Of a stretch of 64,000 nucleotides of DNA, positions 33,687-42,593 are shown one piece after another (position 1 is the stretch's first letter; every line of letters begins with the position of its first letter). The notes beneath the pieces were generated by a model. The model did no database searches and was not told where the DNA came from. It saw nothing but the letters and a program-made list of their open reading frames with translations. Source of the stretch: an uncultured Acetatifactor sp. (lineage in GTDB: Bacteria; Bacillota; Clostridia; Lachnospirales; Lachnospiraceae); assembly GCA_934402315.1 (NCBI GenBank), contig CAKRTS010000014.1:37398-101397 (forward strand). Direction: 5' to 3'. The translations under genes were made by a program, and so were the position numbers.

Positions 33687-33835
33687 CAGTTGTGCGGGAT
33701 GCACATGACCGCAAGCAGCGCACTCTGGAGCCGCCGGTGCTTAGATGCCGTCCTGTGGCATCTTACGCACCGTTGCGTGCGGAAGGTAGCGAAAGCGTGC
33801 CTGCGGCGGTTTGTGCATTCCACGCAACGTCACTC
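33687..33835 (+). repeat. Structured intergenic repeat, copy C
   Basis: Outer stem has GACCGC/GCGGTT in place of GACCAC/GTGGTC; inner stem GGTGC/GCACC in place of GGCAC/GTGCC; apical stem AGATGCC/GGCATCT; hairpin loop GAAA. Upstream of the leftward GH43 gene. Confidence 0.85.
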
Positions 33836-33886
33836 GCCGCAACCCTCTTCCTTTCCCCTCCGGGTATTGCCCCCATACTCCCATTA

Positions 33887-34055
33887 CAGTTGTGCGGGAT
33901 GCACATGACCGCAAGCAGTGCACTCTGGAGCCGCCGGTGCTTACATGGCGTACTTTGACAGGCACCACGTCCTTCGGTGCCTTTTATGCCACCGCTGCGT
34001 GCGGAAGGTAGCGAAAGCGTGCCTGCGGCGGCCTGTGCATTCCACGCAACGTCAC
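33887..34055 (+). repeat. Structured intergenic repeat, copy D with altered apical arm
   Basis: Ends and lower helices match copy C, 51 bp away, but the apical arm is rebuilt: instead of AGATGCC/GGCATCT it has a 20-nt-longer insert with its own hairpin GGCACC-ACGTCCTTC-GGTGCC. Loop of the 3' hairpin is GAAA. It ends 22 bp before the stop of the cytoplasmic GH43 gene. Confidence 0.8.
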
Positions 34056-34076
34056 TCGCCGCAACCCCAGCACCCT

Positions 34077-35054
34077 CTACCCCAGATTATTCCTCACATC
34101 AAACACCGGATACCCCTTCTCATCCCACTCCAGCTTCATCACCATCGCGTGCCGGTTCGGATCATACAGCGGATCACCCTCAATCTCCGCATACGTTCTC
34201 GCATGGTAGACGCAGACCTCCGTGCCGTCCTCCAGCACCGTAAAACTGTTGTGCCCGGGACCGTAGATGCCGTACTCCCGGCTGCTCCTCAGCACCGGCT
34301 GCCTCTCCTTCTTCCATGCCCTCGGGTCAAGCACATCCTCATCCTCCCCGATGCTCAGAAGCCCCATGCAATAGCACTCCCCGGTCGCGCTCGCCGAGAA
34401 CGTCAGGAAAATCCGTCCGTTCTTCTTTATGACAGCCGGACCCTCGTTTACCCAGATGTTCACTCTCTCCCAGTCATAGTCCGGCGTCGTCAGCAGCTCC
34501 TGCGCCGTCGCAAGCTTTGTCGGAGTCTCCATTCTGGCAATATAGAGGTTGGAAATCTGGATGCCGATGCCAACCTTCTCCGCCCAGACATAATACAGCT
34601 CACCCTTGTGTTCAAAAACCGTGCCATCGAGAGAAAACGCCTCAAAGGAGTAAATGTCGTCGTCCGCCCTCTGGATCTTTCCCATTTCCTTCCACGGGTC
34701 GTTCAGCGGATCCTGCCCCTGACACTCCAGCACATAGGGTCTGATTGCCCACTTGTTCTCTGCCTCTCCCGCCGCAAAATACAGATACCACTTTCCTCTG
34801 AGATAATGCAGCTCCGGCGCCCAGATGTGCTGTCCCATGATGCCCGTCTCATGACGGTGCCAGACCGTCACCTCCTCCGCATCCCGAAGCCCCTCAAGCG
34901 TTGCCGCCCTGCGGAGAATAATGCGGTCGTACTCCGGCACAGATGCCGTAAAGTAATAGCTGCCGTCCACGTGTCTGTATACATAGGGATCTGCTCTCTG
35001 CTCAATAAATGCTCTGTTGTAGGGGGTCATCAATCCGTTTCTCTTCTTTTCCAT
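34077..35054 (-). CDS. Cytoplasmic GH43 family glycosidase (arabinofuranosidase/xylosidase type)
   Basis: 325 residues from ATG 35054 (AAGG ~10 nt upstream; a second Met at residue 9 is an alternative). Five-bladed beta-propeller signatures of GH43 are FIEQRADPYVYRHVDGSYYF (base Asp), HIWAPELHYLRGKWYLYFAAG, and VNEGPAVIKKNGRIFLTFSAS (acid Glu), followed by GPGHNSFTVLEDGTEVCVYHART. There is no signal peptide or membrane segment, so it would act on imported oligosaccharides. Last gene of the leftward sugar-uptake series starting at 49425, after a 160-nt gap with two hairpins. The substrate, probably arabinose side chains or arabino-oligosaccharides, is inferred from context. Confidence 0.9.
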   Translation of the reverse strand: MEKKRNGLMTPYNRAFIEQRADPYVYRHVDGSYYFTASVPEYDRIILRRAATLEGLRDAEEVTVWHRHETGIMGQHIWAPELHYLRGKWYLYFAAGEAENKWAIRPYVLECQGQDPLNDPWKEMGKIQRADDDIYSFEAFSLDGTVFEHKGELYYVWAEKVGIGIQISNLYIARMETPTKLATAQELLTTPDYDWERVNIWVNEGPAVIKKNGRIFLTFSASATGECYCMGLLSIGEDEDVLDPRAWKKERQPVLRSSREYGIYGPGHNSFTVLEDGTEVCVYHARTYAEIEGDPLYDPNRHAMVMKLEWDEKGYPVFDVRNNLG

Positions 35055-35128
35055 TTTATTTTTACCTTTTCACTCATTCCGAGACCGTACAGCCTCTTAT
35101 TGACAGATTCCGTTCCTTTTTCCTCTGC

Positions 35129-35200
35129 CTTTCAGAAAGCGGGAAGCTCTCCTGCTCTCTGAAAGACACCCCGGAACCGGTATTCTCCGAATCCCGGGGT
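35129..35200. terminator. Two adjacent hairpins between the LamG lipoprotein and GH43 genes
   Basis: CTTTCAG/CTGAAAG (35129-35165, with further inner pairing) and ACCCCGG/CCGGGGT (35168-35200). A T-run follows only on the plus strand, where no gene ends, so in the operon sense they may stabilise or partly attenuate the message. Confidence 0.4.
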
Positions 35201-35214
35201 ATTTTTACCCAGCG

Positions 35215-36792
35215 CTATTCCACGCTGATAATGTCGATATAACACTCTTCACAGGTGAAGAAGAAATAGCAGGGTGCATCAGCTGTCAGAGTAGATGCAA
35301 CGACAACCTTCTCGGTCATCTCCGTGCCGTCAGCCCCTGTAAATACATAGTCAAGCGTGAGCTCGCTGCCGCTTCTGGAGATTGTCAGCTTGATGTCTGC
35401 ATCGGTCATCAGTGCAAGCCAGCCTGCCCAGTCATCTCCCCATGAGCACTCAGAGCTCGTCATCGCATAGGATGCGTCGCCCCAGCCGAAAGCGTCTGAA
35501 CGTACTACTGCATACTCTGCATAGTCAGCGCTCTGGTCAGCGGGTGCGGAGTGTCCCTTTGTCTCTGTGTTCGTGAAAGCGGTTACCAGATTATCCCAGT
35601 TGTTGATTCCGTCGGAGTAATTCTTCAATGTAACAGTCTTTGTCTCGCCGTCATTAATTGCATAGCTGTCAGACCAGTCGCTCCACCAGCCGTTGGAGAA
35701 ATCTACTGCACCGACCTTGTCAATTGCGCTCTCATCGGGAACGATCTCAACAGTGGAAACGGAAGGCTCTGCCTCTTCCTCCTCGACAGCGGGCGCTTCG
35801 GGAGCAACGCTCTCAACGTTGGGATCGCCCAGCGCGTACAGGGATGCAACCTGACCTGCGCTCAGCGCACTGTCAAACACATAAAGATCATCTACAAAAC
35901 CCTTGAAAATGGTATCCCAGTAGTTGATTCCGAAGTAGGATTCAAACTCGGAGCTGCCGGGCTGCATGATGTTGGGAGCAAGGGTAGCATCCCATGTGTA
36001 ACCGCCTTCCCATCCCATGGACTCACCATTGGTGGAATAGCATGCCTGAGAATCATATGCGAGCTGTCCGTTCAGATAGAGCTGTGCTCCGGCAGTCGTA
36101 GAGCCGACAGGGCTGTTCTGGCTCTCGCCTGAGCAGACAACCGTAACCATCACCCATTCCTTCTTACCGGAAATGCTGTGCTCCTCATCTGAGAAGGACC
36201 ACATCCAGGGCCAGCAGTCCGTGCCGTCCTGTGCATCGGAAGCCTCGTTACGGCTCCAGATGATCGGGAAGCCCTTGTAGCCGGGGAACTCGGTCTGGGT
36301 GACATTCATCCATGTAACATTGTTTCCTGCATCTGCCGCTCTGCCGATGTTGTAGCCGATCTGCAGGGTCGGTCCGAAATTGCTCAGTCTTGCCGCATTT
36401 ACCCAGAAGGACACGGTGTAAGCATCCGTGTTGGTCGCCTGAAGACCGAGGTCAAGTCCGTAAGAACCGTCAAGGTAGATCGCCTTGCCAACCGGTCCGT
36501 CAGCATAGACGAAGGTGGTGTCCTGCTCAGCTATGCCGAGGCTTCCACCGTCGGGTGCGTCAGTGTCGGTGTTGATTACCGCCTTATAGCCCTCGTCCTC
36601 ACCGTCGAAGGTCAGATGTGCGAACGCATCGGGAAGTGCCTCGGGAGTTACCTCCGCGCTCTGCTCGGGTGCCTTGGATTCCTCCGTCTTGCTCTCCTGT
36701 GAAGAGCTGCCGCTGTTACTGTCTCCGCATGCTGTCAACATTGTCGCTGTCATTGCCGTGCAGAGTAAAAGTGCCATTGCTTTCTTTTTCAT
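35215..36792 (-). CDS. LamG-like concanavalin-fold surface lipoprotein
   Basis: 525 residues from ATG 36792, GGAGG upstream. A lipoprotein signal (MALLLCTAMTATMLTACG) ends in a Cys lipobox, followed by a Ser/Glu linker. Residues ~55-320 have the laminin-G-like layout (AHLTFDGEDEGYKAVINTD, YTVSFWVNAARLSNF, WVMVTVVC, LYLNGQLAY, GFVDDLYVFDSALSAGQVASLYALG). After an acidic linker, a second beta domain spans ~370-525 (DFSNGWWSDWSDSYAINDGET, DDWAGWLALMTDADIKLTIS). It is probably a carbohydrate-binding protein displayed on the membrane and helping capture glycans for the adjacent ABC importer. It follows the solute-binding protein gene by 41 nt. Confidence 0.85.
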   Translation of the reverse strand: MKKKAMALLLCTAMTATMLTACGDSNSGSSSQESKTEESKAPEQSAEVTPEALPDAFAHLTFDGEDEGYKAVINTDTDAPDGGSLGIAEQDTTFVYADGPVGKAIYLDGSYGLDLGLQATNTDAYTVSFWVNAARLSNFGPTLQIGYNIGRAADAGNNVTWMNVTQTEFPGYKGFPIIWSRNEASDAQDGTDCWPWMWSFSDEEHSISGKKEWVMVTVVCSGESQNSPVGSTTAGAQLYLNGQLAYDSQACYSTNGESMGWEGGYTWDATLAPNIMQPGSSEFESYFGINYWDTIFKGFVDDLYVFDSALSAGQVASLYALGDPNVESVAPEAPAVEEEEAEPSVSTVEIVPDESAIDKVGAVDFSNGWWSDWSDSYAINDGETKTVTLKNYSDGINNWDNLVTAFTNTETKGHSAPADQSADYAEYAVVRSDAFGWGDASYAMTSSECSWGDDWAGWLALMTDADIKLTISRSGSELTLDYVFTGADGTEMTEKVVVASTLTADAPCYFFFTCEECYIDIISVE

Positions 36793-36832
36793 GATTTTCC
36801 TCCATTGAATAAGATTTAATATAGTTTTTTGT

Positions 36833-38341
36833 TTACTGTGCAAAAGAATCTACCACTGCCTGATACTGTGCAAGCTCTTCATCCGAGAGCACATCATAGC
36901 CGTCGGGTCCGAAGTACGAGATCATCGCCTCGGCATGATAATAGTTCGCCTGCTCGGTAGCCTCCTCCACATAGTCTGCCGCCTTTGCCTTTCCCTGATC
37001 CACAAGGTCATGGATACCGATCTTGTTGAAGTACTGGTCACAGAAGTTCCAATAGCCTGCAATGCTGTACCAGCCGTAAGGTACCGGGCGGGTAATGCTT
37101 GCAAAATAGTCATCCCAGTAAGCCTTGTGATCTGCATCCTGCGGGAAGAGAGCGCTGAAGCCGTCCCATACTTCCTTGTCGAGCGTGATCGGATAAGGCA
37201 TCTGTGAATTTTTCAGCGGTACACCGGAAGCGTTTGTGATGGAAGTATCGGAGTAAATGTCCAGTCTTGCCTTCCAGCCGTCGATGCCCCAGCCCATGAA
37301 TTTCAGAAGCAGATATGCCTCGTAAGGGTACTTACAGGAGGTGGAAACGCCGCCCATGTACATATTTGCAATGACATTGTGCTGCTTCTCATCAACAACA
37401 TTCGGTGTTACATAAGGAACGATGTCCAGACCGTACTGCTCCTGATAGCCCTCATAGCCCCAGAGATTCATGTAAGTCCATGAGCCCTCGGAGAATACTG
37501 CAACATGAGCGGTAGCGCCGAACCATGCTTCCCAGTCTCCCGTCCAGTCTTCCATCTCCTGTGTCTCCTGGGAAGGAGCCACATAGCCGCCGAGCTTCAG
37601 GTCTGAGAACTGCTGCTCGCCCTTTGCCCAGTAGGAAAGGTCGAAGTCTGTGCCGTTGAAGCCGAACTCGCCCTTCAAAGCTCTCTCCTCGGGAGAACAT
37701 GCGGCGATGCCGTACAGGGAATCCAGTCTGTTGTAATAGCCGAGTCCGAAATACTTCATCTGTCCGCCGCCCGGATCAACGGTGGCGTCCTTGATGAGCT
37801 GGATCATCTCATCCCATGTCCAGTCGGTTCTGGGCATCTCAAGGTTCAGGGTCTTGATAACGTTTCTGTCGATGAACACGGCGCTGGGCCAGTATACCAT
37901 CGGAACCGCAAATCTTGCGCTGGTGTCAAAGCAGCCGATGCCGTACTCCGTAACGGTCGGCATCAGGTTCTGGTTCTCCGGGTCAGCGTCAAAATAATCC
38001 GAAATATCCAGCCAGTATTGATTTGCAAGCGCGGTGTCGGAATCGGTTCCCTCGAAGACATCCGGGAAGGTTCCCGCCGCTGCCGCCGCGGAAAGGTCTG
38101 TGCTCATATCCTCAATCACACGGCATTCCACCTTGATGTTCGGATACTTTTCCATGAACTTCTCAGCCAGCATGTTGATCGTCGTCTCGTCCTCGTAATG
38201 CCAGAAGGTCAGCGTGATGTCATCTGTCGTCACGCCGTTCTCGTCCACCTTGCCGGACGGTCCGCCGGAACCGCTGCCGCATGCTGTCAGGCCAAGAACC
38301 ATTGCGCCCGCCAGCAGCAAACTTAAAACTCTCTTTTTCAT
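36833..38341 (-). CDS. ABC transporter sugar-binding lipoprotein
   Basis: 502 residues, ATG 38341 with AAGGAGG upstream. Signal and lipobox LAGAMVLGLTACG. The cluster-1 periplasmic-binding fold shows in ITLTFWHYEDETTINMLAEKF, in AAAAAGTFPDVFEGTDSDTA, and in the aromatic-rich binding-cleft region (TGDWEAWFGATAHVAVFSEGSW). Permease genes 38411 and 39348 precede it in the operon. It would deliver an oligosaccharide, probably pectin or arabinan derived given the GH43 neighbours. No ATPase is encoded in the locus. Confidence 0.93.
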   Translation of the reverse strand: MKKRVLSLLLAGAMVLGLTACGSGSGGPSGKVDENGVTTDDITLTFWHYEDETTINMLAEKFMEKYPNIKVECRVIEDMSTDLSAAAAAGTFPDVFEGTDSDTALANQYWLDISDYFDADPENQNLMPTVTEYGIGCFDTSARFAVPMVYWPSAVFIDRNVIKTLNLEMPRTDWTWDEMIQLIKDATVDPGGGQMKYFGLGYYNRLDSLYGIAACSPEERALKGEFGFNGTDFDLSYWAKGEQQFSDLKLGGYVAPSQETQEMEDWTGDWEAWFGATAHVAVFSEGSWTYMNLWGYEGYQEQYGLDIVPYVTPNVVDEKQHNVIANMYMGGVSTSCKYPYEAYLLLKFMGWGIDGWKARLDIYSDTSITNASGVPLKNSQMPYPITLDKEVWDGFSALFPQDADHKAYWDDYFASITRPVPYGWYSIAGYWNFCDQYFNKIGIHDLVDQGKAKAADYVEEATEQANYYHAEAMISYFGPDGYDVLSDEELAQYQAVVDSFAQ

Positions 38342-38410
38342 TACATTTCCTCCTTAAAATATTATCTCATAGCCCCTCAGAGGCTTAAGAAACGTTGTGT
38401 TGTTGCCGGG

Positions 38411-39418
38411 TTATTCGCCCGTGATACCCGTTCTGTCGATACTCTCAACAAAGTGCTTCTGCAGGAAGAAGTACATGATGAGCAGCGGCAGGATGGAGAG
38501 TGCCGTCGCCGCCATCCTGACAGATTCGTTCAGGCTGGTCGCCGTATCTCCCGTGGTCGCCAGCGTGTTGAAGCTCGCGTCGAAGTTTTTCAGCTGTACC
38601 ACAAGATTGACCCATATGCTCTTCGTGGAAAGCCCCTGCACATACAGCTCTGTCAGGTAGGATTCGTTCCAGTACCAGACAAAGGAGAACAGGAAAACCG
38701 TCAGTATCGCAGGCGCCGCAGAGGGAACCGCGATCTTTATGAAGGATTTCAGATAACCCGCTCCGTCGATCTGTGCCGCTTCGATCAGCACCTTGGGCAC
38801 CTGTTTGAAAAACTGGTAAAAGATCAATATGAAGATCGGTGCATTCAGTCCGTTTCCGAAAACCGCCGGAAGGACAAACGCCCAGATCGTGCCGAGAATG
38901 CCTGTGTCATTGTACAGCACATAGGTCGGTATCATCGTCACCTGACTCGGCAGGATATAGGAAAAGATCAGCAATGCCATCAGTATCTTTTTCCCCTTAA
39001 ATTCAAATCTGGCGAAGCCGTAACCCACAAGCATACAGATCAGCACATTGCAGAGCGTCGGCAGCCCCGCGATCAATATTCCCTTCAGCAGCGAACTCCA
39101 GAAGCTCATGCTCTTTGCCGCGTCTATGTAATTTTGTAGATAAAGCGTGCTCGGAATCCATTTAACCGAGGAATCCAGCAAGTCATCCCTGTTCATGAAG
39201 CTGTAGCTGAACATATAGAGGATGGGGTAGAGATACACGAAGCCGATACAGATCAGCAGTCCATACACCACGATCTGCTTTCCGGCGCCTTCCTTCTCCT
39301 TGCTGCCGAACACAAACCGGTGCAGCTTCTCCCGCGTAAACATTTTCTTAATAGTCTCCACTGCCGTCGTAGGTGCGGTAGCTGCGCTTTTTCCTTGTCC
39401 TTTCGATCTTTCTCGCAT
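38411..39418 (-). CDS. ABC sugar transporter permease, MalG type
   Basis: 335 residues, ATG 39418 with AGGAGGGG upstream. Six membrane segments start at about residue 50 (IVVYGLLICIGFVYLYPILYMFSYSF). The EAA loop that contacts the ATPase reads EAAQIDGAGYLKSFIKIAVP. The first ~45 residues are a basic cytoplasmic extension. The gene overlaps the end of the partner permease (39348) by about 70 nt, an unusually long overlap, which suggests strict coupling. Confidence 0.93.
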   Translation of the reverse strand: MRERSKGQGKSAATAPTTAVETIKKMFTREKLHRFVFGSKEKEGAGKQIVVYGLLICIGFVYLYPILYMFSYSFMNRDDLLDSSVKWIPSTLYLQNYIDAAKSMSFWSSLLKGILIAGLPTLCNVLICMLVGYGFARFEFKGKKILMALLIFSYILPSQVTMIPTYVLYNDTGILGTIWAFVLPAVFGNGLNAPIFILIFYQFFKQVPKVLIEAAQIDGAGYLKSFIKIAVPSAAPAILTVFLFSFVWYWNESYLTELYVQGLSTKSIWVNLVVQLKNFDASFNTLATTGDTATSLNESVRMAATALSILPLLIMYFFLQKHFVESIDRTGITGE

Positions 39419-40397
39419 TTCTCTCTCCCCTCCTCTCTATCCGCTTTACGGTCCGCGCCTCTTTTTTCATTTCTCTCTTGTGGCGCTTTACCTGTCTGTC
39501 GTAAATATCCTTCTTCGAGCCGAGCAGCAGGAAGAAGAGAAGCACGATCAGCGTCACGATCACCGCATACATCCATGCCATCGCCGAAGCGTAGCCGTAA
39601 CCCTTTTCCTTGGTTCCCGAGAACATTGCCGATTCGATCATATTAATCAGCGAGTTCTGTTCGTTTCCGGAGAGAAAAATGACGGAATACACGGCATTGA
39701 GCAGGATCATCGGCTTGATGGTCGGAAGTGTGATCTTCCAGAAGCATTCCCACTGGGAACCGCCATCGATCTTCGCCGCCTCATACAGCGCGGAATCAAT
39801 CTTTTGCAGCGCCGACAGGAAAATCAATATCTGCACTCCCGAATACCAGAGTATCATAATCATGTTGGAGAAAATCTCCCCGATCGAGTTCGCCAGACCT
39901 GCCGGCAGGAAATTTTCAAGCGCCGCGACAATCGACTGTACATTCATTGCCGGGATGGTCGCCGCCCCCTCTCCCACCAGCATGTTCATCACCGGCCCGC
40001 TGACGATGATGACCGGCAGGAAGAAGATCAGTCTGAAAAATCCCTTGCACTTGATATTGCCGTTGAGCATGATTGCGATCATCAGCGCGAAGACCACGAT
40101 GATCGGAACCTCCACGATCGTCTGCCACAGATAGGTGACGATCTGCTGCGGGAACTCCGGATTCTCCATCCAGATCTGTGTGAAATTACCAGTGCCGACA
40201 TAGGTGAACTTCGTTCCCAGCGGTGTGATCCTGATATTGAACCACATATAATAGAAGGACTGGCAAAGCGGGTAAAGCATGAAGAGAAGAACTCCGATGA
40301 CCCACGGGAGCACAAACAGATATCCCGCTCTCGCCTCGCGCTTTTCCAGCTTGCCCAGCTTCCCTTTCGGTTTTTTTACTTTCTTTTCTCTGCTCAT
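39348..40397 (-). CDS. ABC sugar transporter permease, MalF type
   Basis: 349 residues, ATG 40397 directly after the stop of the DUF5696 gene. Six membrane segments (GYLFVLPWVIGVLLFMLYPLCQSFYYMW onward), EAA loop EAAKIDGGSQWECFWKITLP. The C-terminal ~40 residues are extremely basic (VKRHKREMKKEARTVKRIERRGERNARKIERTRKKRSY in part) and are encoded in the stretch overlapping the next gene; such a tail is not part of the normal fold and may exist because of the overlap. Partner of the 38411 permease. Confidence 0.92.
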   Translation of the reverse strand: MSREKKVKKPKGKLGKLEKREARAGYLFVLPWVIGVLLFMLYPLCQSFYYMWFNIRITPLGTKFTYVGTGNFTQIWMENPEFPQQIVTYLWQTIVEVPIIVVFALMIAIMLNGNIKCKGFFRLIFFLPVIIVSGPVMNMLVGEGAATIPAMNVQSIVAALENFLPAGLANSIGEIFSNMIMILWYSGVQILIFLSALQKIDSALYEAAKIDGGSQWECFWKITLPTIKPMILLNAVYSVIFLSGNEQNSLINMIESAMFSGTKEKGYGYASAMAWMYAVIVTLIVLLFFLLLGSKKDIYDRQVKRHKREMKKEARTVKRIERRGERNARKIERTRKKRSYRTYDGSGDY

Positions 40398-42593
40398 TTA
40401 CTCAACCACCTCATAGGTCATTCCTTCCAGCGTGTGTCCGTCTGCGCTCTGTGTTTCCGCGCTGTAATTGAGATAGATCTTCACGCCGTTGTCATAGGTG
40501 ACCACTGTAATGCCGTTGCCCAGGATCTCATGCCCCACAATGCAGGCACCCTCTGTCTTCTCATATACCGCCTCAAGCTCCTTCGTGTAGGAGAGAATTG
40601 TATCTCTGTAGACACTGTACTCGGAGCTGTAGATGTCGCTGGAGTTCGTATAGATCAGCCGGGATGAATTTTCCTTCGTGATATAGAACGAAGGACGTGT
40701 TCCCGTCTCCACCAGCTTTAAGAAGAACTCCTGCTTATTCGCCTCAAAGTTCACATACTCGGAATATACCGGCATGATTCCTTTCAGCACAATTGAAAGG
40801 AACGGTACGCTCTCATCCTCAAAGATGTAATTTGAGGTGTACAGCGGCATATCCAGAAAGCTCTCGGTATGGTCCCAGAGATATGCGAATGGCTGCTCCA
40901 GCACCAGCTCCGTGCTCTCATCCACCTTTGCCACCGTATCACAATAGCTCTCGGCACATTGATACCGCGTGTAAAAGCTTCCGCTGTAGTTGTAGGAATA
41001 CAGCGTATCCGAGATTCCGCCGAGCGCCAGCCGGTTGACTCCGCTCTTTGTATAGCTGTTTACGAACCGGTTCAGCACCTCATCCGTTCTCGCCGGAGTC
41101 AGCCACATGAACTTTTCATATACGTCCTTGTAGGTCTCCTCCTCGAGCTTTCTCTTATTGATCTTCTTCACAACATTGAAGGTCGCGTTCTGCTCGTCGG
41201 GATTGATGCGCAGCGCATCATTGTAAAGGTACAGGCGGATGCCCTTCTCCCCGGTCTCCTCCAACAGCTTTGTCAGCTCCTTTGTGCCGCCGATGTCGGA
41301 ATCTGCCTTGTACTTTGTAATCGGCAGGTTGTAGAGCCCGCCCTTCTGCCAGCCCTTGTATACGCCGAACAGCTCTGTGACTCCCTGCTCCTCCAGATCG
41401 CTGTAGATTTCCCGGATGTCATCCACCGTCGTCATGACTACGGAGCTGGTTCCGACAACCCATGCCTCCCGCTCCGCTCCGAGGAAGTCAACCCTCGTCC
41501 GGTAATCATCCTCCAGCGTCTTCAGCGTTCCGTTTTCCAGAAGATAATCCCTGTAGGCGTTTGCCATGCCGCAGTAATCTGCATCCGCGCCGCTTAAGAA
41601 CAGATATCTCACCTGTAGATCGGAATGGCTCCTGTCCGTCTCCACCATCTTGAAGGAGCCGGACGTACCGTTGTTGCTGGTGGGCTGATTGTAAAGCCTG
41701 CGCTCCGTGAACCTTGCGAAGATCCGGTTGTAGTCGATGCTGACACCGTTGGGCGATGCCTCGATCGTCGCACGCTGGTCGCCTTCCTCCACCACCGCCA
41801 GATACGCAATTCCCTCATCCATGTGCGCCATGCCGAAGACCGGTGCAAGGATGTTGTTGGCGTCATTTACCATCTCGTACTTATCCTTCCAGAGCCGCAC
41901 CACCTCGGAATCGACGAAGCCGGTGTCCGTTCCGTAGATCACGCCGGTGTAGCCGCTGTTAAAACGTCCTTCCTTGTCATCCAGATAGATCAGCGCCCCG
42001 TTTCCGTCCGGCAGAAGCATGTAGCCTTCCTTTGTGTCCAGATAGCTGTATCCGAGATAGGGGTAAAGGGCAATGGAACCGATGTAATAGCTGTCGCTGT
42101 CCTCGACAATGGATTCATCCGGCACGCGCGCCGTGATGCCGTCCTCGTTGAGCGTGACCTCCAGCGTCATTCCCAGCCTGTATTTGTTCCAGTAGACCTT
42201 TGCGGAAAATCCGTTGTCCGTGTAGGTGACCTGCTGGCTGACATCATCGTTAATCAGATCCGCCTGCTGGGTGTCCACGCTGGAATAAATCAGGTTCAGC
42301 ACCAGCGCCGACTGCATGGCTCCCTGCCAGAGCTCATTGTTCTTTCCGTCGTCATAGCTCACAGCCGATTCCATGTACGCCCCCGTCGCCTTGTCGAGAA
42401 CAACAACCGAAAGTCCCTGTTCCCTCATATAGAGAGCATAGTTTTCATTCTCTGCGATCAGACTGTGATCCCCGAAGCTTTCCGCCGCTGCCGCCCGCGC
42501 CCTGATCGGGGTGCCAAAAAGGCTTCCCGCCGTCGGGAGAAGAAGCAGCACTGCCAGCAGAACCGCAAATATCCTTTTTCGTCTAGTTGCCAA
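40398..42593 (-). CDS. DUF5696 secreted protein
   Basis: 731 residues, ATG 42593, overlapping the end of the YIP1 gene by 11 nt. A signal peptide (RIFAVLLAVLLLLPTAGSL) ends near residue 35. The chain then reads as a large extracellular enzyme-like protein (NENYALYMREQGLSVVVLDK, YLGYSYLDTKEGYMLLPDGNGALIYLD, YRDYLLENGTLKTLEDDYRTRVDFLGAE, KGWQKGGLYNLPITKYKADSDIGG, LNRFVNSYTKSGVNRLALGG). I recall this as DUF5696, found in Firmicutes next to ABC sugar transporters. The middle part resembles TIM-barrel glycosidases in spacing of D/E residues, but no known catalytic motif can be claimed. Confidence 0.85.
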   Translation of the reverse strand: MATRRKRIFAVLLAVLLLLPTAGSLFGTPIRARAAAAESFGDHSLIAENENYALYMREQGLSVVVLDKATGAYMESAVSYDDGKNNELWQGAMQSALVLNLIYSSVDTQQADLINDDVSQQVTYTDNGFSAKVYWNKYRLGMTLEVTLNEDGITARVPDESIVEDSDSYYIGSIALYPYLGYSYLDTKEGYMLLPDGNGALIYLDDKEGRFNSGYTGVIYGTDTGFVDSEVVRLWKDKYEMVNDANNILAPVFGMAHMDEGIAYLAVVEEGDQRATIEASPNGVSIDYNRIFARFTERRLYNQPTSNNGTSGSFKMVETDRSHSDLQVRYLFLSGADADYCGMANAYRDYLLENGTLKTLEDDYRTRVDFLGAEREAWVVGTSSVVMTTVDDIREIYSDLEEQGVTELFGVYKGWQKGGLYNLPITKYKADSDIGGTKELTKLLEETGEKGIRLYLYNDALRINPDEQNATFNVVKKINKRKLEEETYKDVYEKFMWLTPARTDEVLNRFVNSYTKSGVNRLALGGISDTLYSYNYSGSFYTRYQCAESYCDTVAKVDESTELVLEQPFAYLWDHTESFLDMPLYTSNYIFEDESVPFLSIVLKGIMPVYSEYVNFEANKQEFFLKLVETGTRPSFYITKENSSRLIYTNSSDIYSSEYSVYRDTILSYTKELEAVYEKTEGACIVGHEILGNGITVVTYDNGVKIYLNYSAETQSADGHTLEGMTYEVVE

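Noticed and set aside
33468..33908. Open frames running through the structured repeats (reading like MHMTASSALWSRRC...) in several copies
   Set aside because: The frame recurs because the DNA repeats. There is no ribosome binding site, copies end in different ways, copy D and copy E contain changes that fit RNA pairing and not codon conservation, and the frame is absent or broken around inserts.
39300..40667. 455-codon plus-strand frame across the permease genes
   Set aside because: Antisense shadow over two real permease genes and part of the DUF5696 gene; no ribosome binding site.
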